Source: Acidovorax sp. SCN 68-22 (GTDB lineage: Bacteria; Pseudomonadota; Gammaproteobacteria; Burkholderiales; Burkholderiaceae_C). Taken from it: a stretch of 47,181 nt of DNA. Below are positions 19,767 through 27,514 of the stretch, piece after piece; position 1 is the stretch's first letter; every line of letters begins with the position of its first letter. The DNA lies in the NCBI GenBank assembly GCA_001724785.1, contig MEDL01000001.1, forward strand, positions 1 to 47,181, in the 5' to 3' direction. A program made the translations under genes and the position numbers. The notes beneath the pieces are model-generated. The model made no database searches, was not told where the DNA came from, and was given only the letters and a program-made list of their open reading frames with translations.

Positions 19767-19785
19767 GCGTGCGGCGGGGTGGGTG

Positions 19786-21573
19786 TCAGTAGCCCAGCGT
19801 CTTGCCGTCGGGGTTGCGCGGGTCCGAGTAGCCGTAGAGCTTGCCGCCGCGCAGGGCAATGGTCTGTGTGCGCCCCATGGAGGCCTTCAGCACCACGTTG
19901 TGCCCGCGCTGGCGCAAGAGGGCCAGGGTGTCGGGCGAGAGGCCCTTTTCCACGCGCAGTTCGTCCGGCGTCCACTGGTGGTGCACGCGCGGCGCCGCGG
20001 CGGCTTCGGCCGGGTTCATGCCGAAGTCGATGGTGTTGACCACCGTCTGCAGCACCGTGGTGATGATGCGCGCGCCACCCGGGCTGCCGGTCACGAGCAC
20101 GGGCTTGCCGTCCCGCAGTACCAGGGTCGGCGTCATGGACGACAGCGGGCGCTTGCCGGCCGCGACCGCGTTGGCGTCGCCGCCAACCAGGCCGTACGCA
20201 TTGGCGACTCCGGGCTTTGCCGAGAAGTCGTCCATCTCGTTGTTGAGCAGGATGCCGGTGCCGGCCGCGACGATGCCGCTGCCGAAGTTGGTGTTGAGCG
20301 TGTACGTCACCGCCACCGCGTTGCCGGCCTGGTCCACCACCGAGTAGTGCGTGGTCTGGTCGCTCTCGTACGGCTGGGGCTTGCCCGGTTGGATGCTCTT
20401 GCCGGAGCGCGCATGGTTCGGGTCGATGCCGGCGCGCAGCGCATCGGCGTAGCGCTTGGAGGTCAGGCCCGCGAGCGGGATCTTCACGAAGTCCGGGTCG
20501 CCCAGGTATTCGGCGCGGTCGGCATAGGCAAGCTTCATGCTCTCGGCCATGTGGTGGATGGTCTGGGCGCTGTTGGCGCCCCAGGCGGCCAGCGGCAGCG
20601 GTTCGAGCATGTTCAGGATCTGCACCAGGTGCGGCCCGCCGGAAGAGGGCGGCGGCATGGTCACGATCTCGTGCCCGCGGTAGCTGCCGCGTGTCGGCGC
20701 GCGCTCGACCACCTGGTAGCCGCGCAGGTCGGCGAGGGTGATGGCGCCGGCGTGCGGCGCCATTTCGGCGGCGATTTTTTGCGCGATGGCGCCCTCGTAG
20801 AAGGCCTTGGCGCCTTCGCTGCCGATCAGGCGCATGGAGGCCGCGAGGTCTTTCTGCACCAGCAGATCGCCCGCCTTCAGCGGCTCGCCGTCCTTCCAGA
20901 AGATGGCGCGGGTGGCCGGCCATTGGCCCATGGACTTCCTTGTCTGCTGCAGCACCTTGGCCAAGGTTTCGCTCACCGGGAAACCCTGCTCGGCCAGCGC
21001 GGCGGCGGGCGCCACCACCTTGGCCAGCGGCAGGGTGCCCCAGGTCTTCAGGGCATGCTCCATGCCGGCCACGGTGCCCGGCACGCCGACGGCGTAGTGG
21101 GTGTGGAGCGATTTGCCGTTCACCACCTGGCCGTCGGCGCCCAAGTACATGTCGCGCGTGGCGCCGCGCGGCGCCATTTCGCGGAAGTCGAGCGCCACGC
21201 TCTTGCCGCTCCTGGCGTCGTACACGACCATGAAGCCGCCGCCGCCCAGGTTGCCGGCGTTGGGCAGCGCCACGGCGAGGGCGAAGCCGATGCCCACGGC
21301 GGCGTCCACCGCGTTGCCCCCGGCCTTGAGGATGTCGAGGCCGATCTGCGAAGCGAGCTGCTGCTCCGTCGCCACCATGCCGTGCTGCGCCACCACCGGG
21401 TGGAACACGTCCATGTCGAAGTCGTAGGCCGCGCTGGCGGCCTGGGCGGCGGCCGTTTGCTGGACGGCGGGGGTGGCCGTGGTGCTGGCCTGCGGCGCGA
21501 AACCGCAGGCTGCCAGGTTGAGCAGCGCCAGCGCAAGGCTGCTGGCAAGCAGGGTGTGGCGAAGGGTCGTCAA
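19786..21573 (-). CDS. ggt: Gamma-glutamyltranspeptidase, lipoprotein-type signal
   Basis: This 595-residue GGT proenzyme is self-cleaved into two subunits. It cleaves glutathione and other gamma-glutamyl compounds in the periplasm. The autoprocessing and nucleophile site is Thr407 in ESDQTTHYSVVD, followed by TYTLNTNFGSG, LNNEMDDFSAKPG and the oxyanion segment PLSSMTPTLV. The N-terminus ends in LNLAACG, a lipobox, so it is probably membrane-anchored. It has its own terminator. Why it sits between the purine permease and the purine operon is unclear; nitrogen scavenging is a possible shared theme. Confidence 0.94.
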   Translation of the reverse strand: MTTLRHTLLASSLALALLNLAACGFAPQASTTATPAVQQTAAAQAASAAYDFDMDVFHPVVAQHGMVATEQQLASQIGLDILKAGGNAVDAAVGIGFALAVALPNAGNLGGGGFMVVYDARSGKSVALDFREMAPRGATRDMYLGADGQVVNGKSLHTHYAVGVPGTVAGMEHALKTWGTLPLAKVVAPAAALAEQGFPVSETLAKVLQQTRKSMGQWPATRAIFWKDGEPLKAGDLLVQKDLAASMRLIGSEGAKAFYEGAIAQKIAAEMAPHAGAITLADLRGYQVVERAPTRGSYRGHEIVTMPPPSSGGPHLVQILNMLEPLPLAAWGANSAQTIHHMAESMKLAYADRAEYLGDPDFVKIPLAGLTSKRYADALRAGIDPNHARSGKSIQPGKPQPYESDQTTHYSVVDQAGNAVAVTYTLNTNFGSGIVAAGTGILLNNEMDDFSAKPGVANAYGLVGGDANAVAAGKRPLSSMTPTLVLRDGKPVLVTGSPGGARIITTVLQTVVNTIDFGMNPAEAAAAPRVHHQWTPDELRVEKGLSPDTLALLRQRGHNVVLKASMGRTQTIALRGGKLYGYSDPRNPDGKTLGY

Positions 21574-21681
21574 CAGCGTCTCCTTGTTGGGAAGCGCCTT
21601 CGGGTCCGTGCGGGCAGGCGCACGGCCCGCAGGCGCCGGCCAGTGTAGGCCTGCGCCCGGCGCGCGCCTGTCGGACGCCGC

Positions 21682-22917
21682 CTACGCGGACAGCAGGTCG
21701 TGCAGCGCGCGCGCGACGACCTGGGTGGCGCGGCGCAGGTCTTCCAGTTCGAGGCGCTCGTCGGCGCGCTTGGCGTGCGATTCCAGTACCGTGCGCGGGC
21801 CGGCGCCGTAAATCACGCCGGGAATGCCGCGCTCGGCGTACAGGCGCACGTCGGTGTACAGCGGTGTGCCCACGGCGGGCGGCACCTGGCCGAACACCTC
21901 GCCGGCGTGCTTCTGCAAGGCGTCCACCAGCGGCTGGTTGCCGGGCAGCGGCATCATGGAGCGGGCCAGTAGCAGGCGGCGGATGTCCACGGAAATGCCC
22001 GCGCATTCGCCCGCCGCCTGCGCGATGCAGGCGCGGATGGCGGCCTCGACCTCGGCCGGGTTTTCCTCGGGGATCATGCGCCGATCGAGCTTGAAGACCA
22101 CCTGGCCGGGCACGACGTTGGTGTTGGTGCCACCTTCGATGCGCCCGACGTTGAGGTAAGGGTGGCTGATGCCCGGCACCTGCGAGCGCACCCGGCGGTA
22201 GCCGGCGTTCAGCGCGTACAGGGCGTTCAGGATGTGCACCGCGCCCTGCAGCGCGTCGACGCCGGTGTGCGGCACGGCGGCGTGCGCCATCTTGCCGTGC
22301 ACCGTCACTTCCATCTGCAGGCAGCCGTTGTGCGCCGTGACGACCTCGTAGGAAAAGCCCGCCGCCAGCAGCAGGTCGGGGTGGGTCAGGCCGCGCTCGA
22401 GCAGCCAGCCCGGGCCGAGCAGGCCACCGAATTCCTCGTCGTAGGTGAAATGCAGTTCCAGCGCGCCGCGCGTCGGCCGGGCCACGGCCTCCAGCGCGCG
22501 CACGGCGAAGGTGAAGCTCGCGAAGTCGCCCTTGCTCACGGCCGTGGCGCGGCCGTACATCGCACCATCGACGATCTCGCCGCCGTAGGGGTCGTGCGTC
22601 CAGCCTTCGCCGGGCGGCACCACGTCGCCATGGGCGTTCAGCGCCACGGTCGGGCCGCTGCCCGGCGGGCCGTAGGGGCGGCGCACGATCAGGTTGGTGA
22701 TCGACTGCATGCCGTAGGCCTGGACATCGGCCGCCGGCACGGGGTGGCGCTCGGCGGCGAAACCCATCGGCGCGAGCAGTTCGGCGGTGCGTTCGGCGTG
22801 CGGCGCGTTGTTGCCGGGCGGCGTGTCGGTGGGCACGCGCACCAGCGCCTGCAGGAAGGCGACCTCCTCGTCGAAATGGCGGTCGATCCAGTCGTCCAGT
22901 TGGGCGTAGGGGCTCAT
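21682..22917 (-). CDS. M20-family amidohydrolase, bridging Asp replaced
   Basis: A 411-residue member of the ArgE/DapE/CPG2 family. Metal-site residues H96 and D98 (NAHGDVVP) and the catalytic pair E161-E162 (YDEEFGG) are present, as is a late His (ESHAKRADE). The usual GRGxxDxKG motif reads GRATAVSKG (122-130), so the aspartate that normally bridges the two metals is Val127. It starts 4 nt inside the end of uraD-allC (ATGA overlap), so translation is coupled. That position makes it a candidate for a late ureide step (ureidoglycine or ureidoglycolate hydrolysis); plant ureidoglycolate amidohydrolase is also M20. Substrate not provable from sequence; a peptidase or deacylase is equally possible. 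Confidence 0.85.
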   Translation of the reverse strand: MSPYAQLDDWIDRHFDEEVAFLQALVRVPTDTPPGNNAPHAERTAELLAPMGFAAERHPVPAADVQAYGMQSITNLIVRRPYGPPGSGPTVALNAHGDVVPPGEGWTHDPYGGEIVDGAMYGRATAVSKGDFASFTFAVRALEAVARPTRGALELHFTYDEEFGGLLGPGWLLERGLTHPDLLLAAGFSYEVVTAHNGCLQMEVTVHGKMAHAAVPHTGVDALQGAVHILNALYALNAGYRRVRSQVPGISHPYLNVGRIEGGTNTNVVPGQVVFKLDRRMIPEENPAEVEAAIRACIAQAAGECAGISVDIRRLLLARSMMPLPGNQPLVDALQKHAGEVFGQVPPAVGTPLYTDVRLYAERGIPGVIYGAGPRTVLESHAKRADERLELEDLRRATQVVARALHDLLSA

Positions 22918-24683
22918 GCAGTCTCCAGTTGCTGCAGTAGGTGGGAAAAGGCATCGACGGCGAGCTGCATGTCGTCGCTGGTGCTGCTCTCGAGCGGGTT
23001 GTGGCTGATGCCGCCGTTTTCGCCGCGCACGAACAGCATGGCCTGCGGCATGATTTCGTGCAGCTTCATGGCGTCGTGGCCGGCGCCGCTGGGCATGCGG
23101 TAGACCGGCGCGCCCAGGGCTTCAACGGCGCGTTCCCAGCGCTGCTGCCAGGCCGGGTCGCTGGGCGCGGCCGAGGCGCGCATGGTTTCCTCCAGGCGGT
23201 GCTGCAGCTGGCGGCGCGCGCAGATGGCCTGCAGTTCGCTCAGCACGTCGGCCACCAGGCGGTCGCGCTGCGCGTCGTCCGGCGCGCGCAGGTCCAGGCT
23301 GAAGCGGCAGCGCCCAGGGACCACATTGATCGAGCCGCTCGGCACTTCCAGCAGGCCGACGGTGCCGACCGAATCGCCGTCCTGCGCGGCGCGGCGTTCC
23401 ACGTACAGCAGCAGTTCTGCGGCGGCAGCAGCGGCGTCGCGCCGGCGCCCCATGGGTGTGGTGCCGGCGTGGCTGGCCATGCCGATGATCTCGCCCACGT
23501 AGCGCACGCTGCCGTTGATGGAGGTGACCACGCCCAGCGGCAGGCCGAGCTCATTGAGCACCGGGCCCTGCTCGATGTGCACCTCGACGAAACCCAGGTA
23601 CTGCGCCGGGTCGCGGCGCAGCGCGGGGATGTCTTCCAGGCACAGGCCGGCATGCTGCATGGCGTCGCGCAGCAGGGTGCCGTCGGCGTCCTTCTGTTCG
23701 AGCCAGGCGCTTCGGAAATCCCCCACCAGGGCGCCCGAGCCCAGGAAAGTGGCGGCGTAGCGCTGGCCTTCCTCTTCGGCGAAGGCGACGACCTCGATGC
23801 CAAAAGGCAGGCGCCGGCCCCGGCGGTGCAGTTCGCGCACGCTGGCCATGGGCACGAAGATGCCCAGGCGCCCGTCGTACTTGCCGGCGTTGCGGACGGT
23901 GTCGTAGTGCGAGCCGGTCATGAGCCAGCGCGCGCCCGGCGCGGCGGCGTGGTAGCGGCCCACCACGTTGCCGACGGCGTCGATCGCCACCTCGTCGAAG
24001 CCGCAGCCTTGCATCCAGTGGGCGATGCGCTGGGCGCAGGCGCGGTGCGCGTCGGTGAGGTAGGTGACGGTGAGCTGGCCGCGCTCGGCGTAGCCGGCGT
24101 CGCTGTGCTGGGCCAGCCGCTCGTGCCAGTCCCAGACGTCGTTGCCGAGTTCGGGCTGGTAGCCGAACTTGTCGTTCAGGCGGATTTCGGCGATGCGGTG
24201 GATGTTGCGCAGCGCCTCGGCGAGCTCGTAGTCGGGCGGGTTGTCCAGGCGCCGCGCGAAGGTGTCGATGATCTCCTGGCGGGGCAGCCCCGTGCCGCGC
24301 GGCCCGCGCACCGCCAGCACGAAGGGGAAGCCGAAGCGCGCGTTGTAGGCGGCGTTGAGCGCCTGGATGCGGGCGAATTCTTCCGGGCTGCACGCCGTGA
24401 GGCCGGCGGTGCCCTGCTCGTGGCGCGATTCGGCCGTGAGCTCTTCGCGCACCATGGCCTTGCCGGCCAGCTCGGGGTGGGCGCGCACCAGGGCCAGCTG
24501 CGCGGCCTGCGGCGCCTGGGCCAGCACGCGCACCATGGCGTGCTTGAGCGCCGCCAGCGAGCGAAATGGCCGCTCGGCCAGGGCGGCCTCGGCGATCCAC
24601 GGCGAGTGCTCGTACAGGCCGTCCAGCAGGCGCCCGGCCTCCGCCGTGCTCGCGGCATTGAGTTGCTCCAGGGTCAAGGGCAT
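22914..24683 (-). CDS. Fused OHCU decarboxylase (UraD) - allantoate amidohydrolase (AllC)
   Basis: A 589-residue two-domain enzyme. Residues 1 to about 171 are OHCU decarboxylase: EHSPWIAEAAL (25-35), the catalytic-His region HPELAGKA (69-76), LNAAYNARFGFPFVLAVRG (109-127). This domain yields S-allantoin. Residues from about 182 are an M20-type allantoate amidohydrolase: GSHYDTV with H259 and D261, KYDG with D270, FAEEEGQRY with E303-E305, then EVHIEQGPVL. It yields ureidoglycine, CO2 and ammonia. The two activities are not consecutive; PuuE, encoded just upstream, does the step between. The ATG at 24683 has AGGAG before it, adjacent to repeat copy 7. Cytoplasmic. Confidence 0.93.
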   Translation of the reverse strand: MPLTLEQLNAASTAEAGRLLDGLYEHSPWIAEAALAERPFRSLAALKHAMVRVLAQAPQAAQLALVRAHPELAGKAMVREELTAESRHEQGTAGLTACSPEEFARIQALNAAYNARFGFPFVLAVRGPRGTGLPRQEIIDTFARRLDNPPDYELAEALRNIHRIAEIRLNDKFGYQPELGNDVWDWHERLAQHSDAGYAERGQLTVTYLTDAHRACAQRIAHWMQGCGFDEVAIDAVGNVVGRYHAAAPGARWLMTGSHYDTVRNAGKYDGRLGIFVPMASVRELHRRGRRLPFGIEVVAFAEEEGQRYAATFLGSGALVGDFRSAWLEQKDADGTLLRDAMQHAGLCLEDIPALRRDPAQYLGFVEVHIEQGPVLNELGLPLGVVTSINGSVRYVGEIIGMASHAGTTPMGRRRDAAAAAAELLLYVERRAAQDGDSVGTVGLLEVPSGSINVVPGRCRFSLDLRAPDDAQRDRLVADVLSELQAICARRQLQHRLEETMRASAAPSDPAWQQRWERAVEALGAPVYRMPSGAGHDAMKLHEIMPQAMLFVRGENGGISHNPLESSTSDDMQLAVDAFSHLLQQLETA

Positions 24684-24698
24684 GAAAAAACTCCTGAA

Positions 24699-24757
24699 GT
24701 AATAGCTACAAACCGTTTATGCATAAGCGCTAGCCGCCAATTTGGCCTCAAATTTGT
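24699..24757 (+). repeat. Dispersed repeat, copy 7, inside the purine operon
   Basis: ATAGCT, 17 nt, AAGCGCTAGCCGCCAATTT. It fills the 64-bp gap between puuE and uraD-allC. The puuE TGA stop is within its AAATTTGAGG end (read on the minus strand). Confidence 0.84.
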
Positions 24758-25698
24758 GGCGCCGGGAAATGCTGTTCCCAGTGGCGCGCGATGTCGATGC
24801 GCCGGCACACCCACACGCCGGGGTGCTGCGCGATGTGGTCCAGGAAGCGCTGCAGTGCGGTGATGCGGCCGGGCCGGCCGAGCAGCCGGCAGTGCATGCC
24901 GACGCTCATCATCTTGGGGCGGTCGAGGCCCGCCGGGTCGCCCTCGGCGTACAGGGCGTCGAAGCTGTCGCGCAGGTACTCGAAGAACGGGCCGGCGTGC
25001 GAGAAGCCCTGCGGCAGGGCAAAGCGCATGTCGTTGGTGTCCAGCGTGTAGGGCACGATGAGCTGGTGCGCACTGGCGCCGTCGCTCTTGGCCACGCGCA
25101 TCCAGAAGGGCAGGTCGTCGCCGTAGTAGTCGCTGTCGTAGGCGAAACCGCCGTAGTCGGCGACCAGGCGGCGCGTGCGCGGGCTGTCGCGGCCGGTGTA
25201 CCAGCCCTGGGGGCGGTTGCCGGTCAGGCGCTCGATGGTCGCCATGGCCTCGTGCATGTGGGCACGCTCCACGTCCTCGGGCACGTTCTGGTAATGGATC
25301 CACTTGAGCCCATGGCAGGCGACTTCGTGGCCCGCCTGCACGAAGGCCTGCGCCACCTCGGGGTGGCGCGCCAGCGCCGTGGCGACGCCGAAGACGGTGA
25401 GCGGCAGGCCGCGCCGCTCGAATTCGCGCAGGATGCGCCAGACGCCGGCCCGCGCGCCATATTCGTAGATGCCCTCCATGCTGAGGTGGCGCTCCGGGTA
25501 ACTCGCCGGGTTGAACATCTCGCTCAGGAATTGTTCGGAGCCGGCGTCGCCGTGCAGCACGCAGTTCTCACCGCCCTCCTCGTAGTTCAGGACGAACTGC
25601 ACCGCGATGCGTGCGCCGCCCGGCCAGCGCGGATGCGGCGGGTGGGCGCCGTAGCCGGCAAGGTCGCGGGGGTAGGGCAGGGTGCTGTCGTAGGTCAT
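24748..25698 (-). CDS. puuE: Allantoinase PuuE (polysaccharide-deacetylase family)
   Basis: This 316-residue enzyme hydrolyses allantoin to allantoate. It belongs to the cofactor-independent, NodB-homology family, unrelated to AllB. Characteristic segments: YPRDLAGYGAHPPHPRWPGG, FVLNYEEGGENC, SMEGIYEYGARAG, GHEVACHGLKW, and YTGRDSPRTRRLV. CAGGAG precedes the ATG at 25698. It lies 20 bp after gntR and shares its direction. The last codons and the stop run into repeat copy 7, so the C-terminal two or three residues may be repeat-derived. Confidence 0.94.
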   Translation of the reverse strand: MTYDSTLPYPRDLAGYGAHPPHPRWPGGARIAVQFVLNYEEGGENCVLHGDAGSEQFLSEMFNPASYPERHLSMEGIYEYGARAGVWRILREFERRGLPLTVFGVATALARHPEVAQAFVQAGHEVACHGLKWIHYQNVPEDVERAHMHEAMATIERLTGNRPQGWYTGRDSPRTRRLVADYGGFAYDSDYYGDDLPFWMRVAKSDGASAHQLIVPYTLDTNDMRFALPQGFSHAGPFFEYLRDSFDALYAEGDPAGLDRPKMMSVGMHCRLLGRPGRITALQRFLDHIAQHPGVWVCRRIDIARHWEQHFPAPQI

Positions 25699-25718
25699 GG
25701 GGCTCCTGGAACAGGTTC

Positions 25719-26387
25719 TCAAAGGGGCGAGAGGGCGAGCGAGAGTTCGTTCACGGGCTGCGCACGGTCGAACGTCAGGCTGGCCTCGACATGCTCCAGG
25801 TGCGCGTGCATCAACGCCACCGCCAGGGCTTCGTCGCGCGCCGCCAAAGCCTTGACGATCTCGGCGTGCTCTTCGTGCGAATGCGCGGCCTCGCTCGCAC
25901 TCTGGTACATCAGCGTGATGAGGGCACAGCGTGAAATCAGGTCGCGCAGCAGCTGCGCCAACACGTCGTTGCCCATGAGCTCGGCCATCCGCACGTGGAA
26001 GTCGCCCAGCAGCTCGGTGCGGCCGCTGGCGTCCTGCGCGCGCAGGGCGGCGGCTTCGCTGGCGACGTGCGCGCGCAATACCTTGATCTTGGCAGGCGTG
26101 CTGGTGCGCACGAAGGCGCGCGTCATTTCCGTCTCCAGCATGCGGCGCACGGCGAACACCTGGCGCGCCTCGTCGGCCGAGGGCGTGGCGACGAAGGCGC
26201 CGCGCGCCGGCTCCAGCGTCACCAGGCGGTTTTGCGCCAGCTGGAACAGCGCCTGGCGCACCAGGGTGCGCGAGACGCCGAAGTGGTCGGCGAGCTTTTG
26301 CTCGGCCAGCTTGGTGCCGGGCTGCAGGCGGTGCTCGACGATCGCGCGCGTCAGCGATTCGACAATGGCGTGGGTGGACGATTCCAT
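25719..26387 (-). CDS. GntR-family regulator (FCD type) of purine catabolism
   Basis: A 222-residue regulator with an N-terminal winged helix (ESLTRAIVEHRLQPGTKLAEQKLADHFGVSRTLVRQALFQL in the first 55 residues) and an all-helical FCD ligand domain (RRMLETEMTRAFV, then DFHVRMAELMGN and HEEHAEIVKAL, which supply the metal-binding His/Asp pattern). First gene of gntR-puuE-uraD/allC-M20. A perfect palindrome AAAGTGTA-TACACTTT lies 25 bp upstream of its start, between it and uraH, so autoregulation and control of uraH are likely. The ligand is unknown; a purine or ureide intermediate is the obvious guess. Confidence 0.9.
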   Translation of the reverse strand: MESSTHAIVESLTRAIVEHRLQPGTKLAEQKLADHFGVSRTLVRQALFQLAQNRLVTLEPARGAFVATPSADEARQVFAVRRMLETEMTRAFVRTSTPAKIKVLRAHVASEAAALRAQDASGRTELLGDFHVRMAELMGNDVLAQLLRDLISRCALITLMYQSASEAAHSHEEHAEIVKALAARDEALAVALMHAHLEHVEASLTFDRAQPVNELSLALSPL

Positions 26388-26412
26388 GCGGCGATGATAG
26401 GCGTGTTTGCCA

Positions 26413-26428
26413 AAAGTGTATACACTTT
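26413..26428. promoter_or_regulatory. Perfect 16-bp palindrome, likely GntR operator (gntR/uraH)
   Basis: AAAGTGTA followed directly by its reverse complement TACACTTT. It has the T-GT-N-AC-A character of FadR/FCD-subfamily GntR sites. It is centred in the 82-bp divergent gap, 25 bp from gntR and 41 bp from uraH, and could control both. Confidence 0.8.
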
Positions 26429-26469
26429 CAGTGCACAGGCGACTCGGCCAGAACATTAGGAGATTGACC

Positions 26470-26820
26470 ATGGGCCTCAGTACCCACGTCCTTGACACCA
26501 TGCACGGCTGCCCGGCCGCGGGCATGCGCGTTGCACTGTATGCCACTGCTGGCGACGAGGCCACCCTGCTCAAGGCGCTGGTGCTCAACCAGGACGGCCG
26601 CACCGACGCACCGCTGTTCGACAACGCCACGTTGCGCGCCGGCACCTTCCGCCTGCGGTTCGACGTGGCCGGCTACTTCAAGGCGCGCGGCGTGCTGCTG
26701 CCGGAACCCAATTTCCTCGACCAGGTCAACCTCGACTTCGGCGTGGCGGACGCCGCCCAGCACTACCATGTGCCGCTTCTGGTGAGCCCGTGGAGTTACT
26801 CCACCTACCGCGGTTCGTGA
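26470..26820 (+). CDS. uraH: 5-hydroxyisourate hydrolase (transthyretin-like)
   Basis: This 116-residue HIU hydrolase converts 5-hydroxyisourate to OHCU. It opens with the family motif STHVLDTMHGCPAAGM, contains the conserved FRLRFDVAGYF strand, and ends in YHVPLLVSPWSYSTYRGS, the C-terminal YRGS signature. No signal peptide, so cytoplasmic. AGGAG at proper spacing before the ATG at 26470. It acts directly upstream of the UraD domain in the pathway and is divergent from gntR across the shared operator. Confidence 0.96.
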   Translation: MGLSTHVLDTMHGCPAAGMRVALYATAGDEATLLKALVLNQDGRTDAPLFDNATLRAGTFRLRFDVAGYFKARGVLLPEPNFLDQVNLDFGVADAAQHYHVPLLVSPWSYSTYRGS

Positions 26821-26893
26821 TGGGTGCTGTTCCGCCAGGGCCGCCGCCGCGCAAGGGCCTGAACCGGCCGCGCCGCCCCGCCGCGCAGGCGGA

Positions 26894-26930
26894 GTCCCCC
26901 TTCCCGCGCGCAGCGCGAGAGAAGGGGGAC
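26894..26930. terminator. Strong hairpin between uraH and the lipoprotein gene
   Basis: GTCCCCCTTC (26894-26903) pairs perfectly with GAAGGGGGAC (26921-26930). The loop contains a CGCGC/GCGCG mini-stem. No T-run. It is in the convergent gap, so probably a bidirectional terminator; it could also be a REP-like repeat. Confidence 0.6.
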
Positions 26931-26957
26931 GCGGCGAAGCCGCTCAGGGGAATGTAC

Positions 26958-27491
26958 CTACTCCTGCCCTTCGGTCAGGGTGTCGAGCTGGAACCGGCCG
27001 CTCTTGTCCCACAGCCAGGTGTCGGTGTAGCTGACCTTGCCCATCCGGGTGGGCGCGGGAAAGGGCCCGGCCGCGCGCACCGTGCGCTCGATTTCGGCCA
27101 TGACTTCGGGCGCATGGCGTGGGGCGCGCAGCCAGGAGGTGCCCAGCACGCGGCCACGCGCGTCGATGTCCACCTGCAGCACGCCCACGGCGTAGAGCAG
27201 CGGCGGCAGGCGACCCTTGAAAATGCGCGCGGCGTTCAGGCCATAGAGGTGCGTCGCGGCGTCCTGGCGGTAGGCGCGCGGGGTGGCTGCGGCCGACGGG
27301 CGGGCCGAGCCCGCTGCCCCGGGCACCGGGCCGGTGACCTCCGAAGCGCCGGCCGGCACGCGCGGCTCCTCGGGCACACTGGGAGGCTCCGGTGGCGTTG
27401 AGCGGCAGGCCGCCACCAGCGTGGCAATGCCCGCAGCCAGGCCGCCTAGCCAGCGGCGTGGCTTCTGGGGCGAATCGGCGTCGGGTTTCAT
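26958..27491 (-). CDS. Putative lipoprotein with TonB-C-like domain
   Basis: A 177-residue protein with a twin-Arg-containing basic start (PQKPRRWLGG), a hydrophobic stretch and a lipobox (LVAAC), then a Pro/Ala-rich spacer to about residue 75. The last 100 residues (GVLQVDIDARGRVLGTSWLR, then VRAAGPFPAPTRMG) resemble the TonB C-terminal domain pattern of a beta strand, RAA.PFP and a final strand. There is no N-terminal TonB membrane-energising segment, so it is not a classical TonB. An ATG three codons upstream (27500) is an alternative start. It lies opposite to uraH, xdhC and puuD and in their midst. Confidence 0.7.
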   Translation of the reverse strand: MKPDADSPQKPRRWLGGLAAGIATLVAACRSTPPEPPSVPEEPRVPAGASEVTGPVPGAAGSARPSAAATPRAYRQDAATHLYGLNAARIFKGRLPPLLYAVGVLQVDIDARGRVLGTSWLRAPRHAPEVMAEIERTVRAAGPFPAPTRMGKVSYTDTWLWDKSGRFQLDTLTEGQE

Positions 27492-27514
27492 CGGGGGCAT
27501 GGGGCGCTTAGCGT

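Larger units (their letters stand above)
19462..19785. other. 324-bp intergenic region between ggt and the NCS2 permease
   Basis: No gene is visible here. It holds, in order from the permease side, the 5' leader, a GntR-type operator (19538-19553), repeat copy 6 (19651-19702) and the ggt terminator (19738-19766). The stretch ATACA-AAAAG-TGTAT at 19532-19546 is a second, overlapping inverted repeat beside the operator. Confidence 0.7.

Noticed and set aside
21629-21654. GCAGGC/GCCTGC inverted repeat upstream of ggt as a terminator of the M20 gene
   Set aside because: Six base pairs, a 14-nt loop and no U-tract in GC-rich DNA are not convincing.
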